This document shows, piece after piece, positions 64,000-64,000 of a stretch of 64,000 nucleotides of DNA. Origin of the DNA: G963674835 sp963674835 (lineage in GTDB: Bacteria > Planctomycetota > Planctomycetia > Pirellulales > Thermoguttaceae). The stretch is from contig CAXXKC010000002.1 in assembly GCA_963674835.2 (NCBI GenBank), positions 1,550,001 through 1,614,000 of the forward strand, given 5' to 3'. Positions within the stretch are counted from its first letter, which is position 1, and each line of letters begins with the position of its first letter. The translations under genes were made by a program, and so were the position numbers. Under the pieces are notes generated by a model that worked only from the letters and a program-made list of their open reading frames with translations, was not told the origin of the DNA and searched no databases.

Positions 64000-64000
64000 C

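Overview
The window is high-GC bacterial DNA that most resembles a planctomycete (Pirellulales-like) chromosome. This is inferred from content: a secreted arylsulfatase, a twin-arginine Gfo/Idh/MocA oxidoreductase, a DUF11 surface protein, a multiheme cytochrome fused to TPRs, a secreted squalene-cyclase-like repeat protein, few long operons, wide spacers and several families of short palindromic repeats in those spacers. No rRNA, CRISPR array, prophage or replication origin was seen. One tRNA (Gln, UUG) is present.

Layout. 1-2.4 kb (minus): SIS sugar-phosphate protein, PIG-L deacetylase and a GATase-like protein cut by the window edge, behind one promoter. 2.6-4.9 kb (minus): a tiny membrane ORF, rsgA, and a zinc-ribbon protein with an EF-Tu domain-2-like module. 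4.9-7.9 kb (minus): lutABC for L-lactate oxidation. 8.2-10.9 kb (plus): a BtuFDC-type cobalamin/siderophore ABC importer with two 4-nt stop/start overlaps. 11.0-12.6 kb (minus): a secreted thioredoxin-trypsin fusion. 13.7-19.9 kb (plus): DUF11 protein, MsrB, a polyol-type dehydrogenase with a URO-D family protein, and CrcB with DUF190 (fluoride export). 20-22 kb (minus): NAD-sugar epimerase and a GspF-like protein. 22.2-28.2 kb (plus): HtrA protease, then dnaG-rpoD behind a near-consensus promoter and ending in a strong terminator, then a CT398-like zinc-ribbon protein.

28.4-38 kb (plus): a 4HBT thioesterase; iorAB, whose IorA lacks the usual C-terminal ferredoxin domain; an IS5-type element with a textbook -1 slippery heptamer; paaK with a double-ACT protein; an ISKra4-type element; and acs with a terminator. 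IorAB, PaaK and ACT normally work together on aryl-pyruvate/aryl-acetate metabolism, so the IS5 element appears to have split one operon. 38-45 kb (minus): Tat oxidoreductase, beta-CASP nuclease, secreted terpene-cyclase-like protein, an orphan GroES, tRNA-Gln and a FadL-like porin.

45.7-58.5 kb (plus) is the most unusual block: an exported Gly/Tyr-rich protein, an exported HEAT-repeat protein, an arylsulfatase, an exported HAD phosphatase, a 1026-residue membrane-anchored LssY_C/octaheme cytochrome c/HEAT/TPR protein, an exported SnoaL-like protein and a Gly/His-rich exported protein. All carry export signals or membrane anchors, which suggests an extracytoplasmic redox and sulfate-ester system, though no function can be assigned from sequence alone. 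58.5-64 kb holds a Tat-exported fucose-isomerase-like protein, a MazG-like pyrophosphatase, a lipoprotein, a pseudo-receiver protein, larC and a membrane-anchored protein with a C-terminal helix-turn-helix-like tail.

Spacers carry at least four repeat families: a ~97-bp nested palindrome (four copies, with complementary ends that co-vary), a GC hairpin with GCACAGCCG/CGGCTGTGC arms (often beside a CCCCTCGCC-type hairpin), an imperfect palindrome with GGTGGG/CCCACC ends, and a GTTATGC/GCATAAC hairpin.
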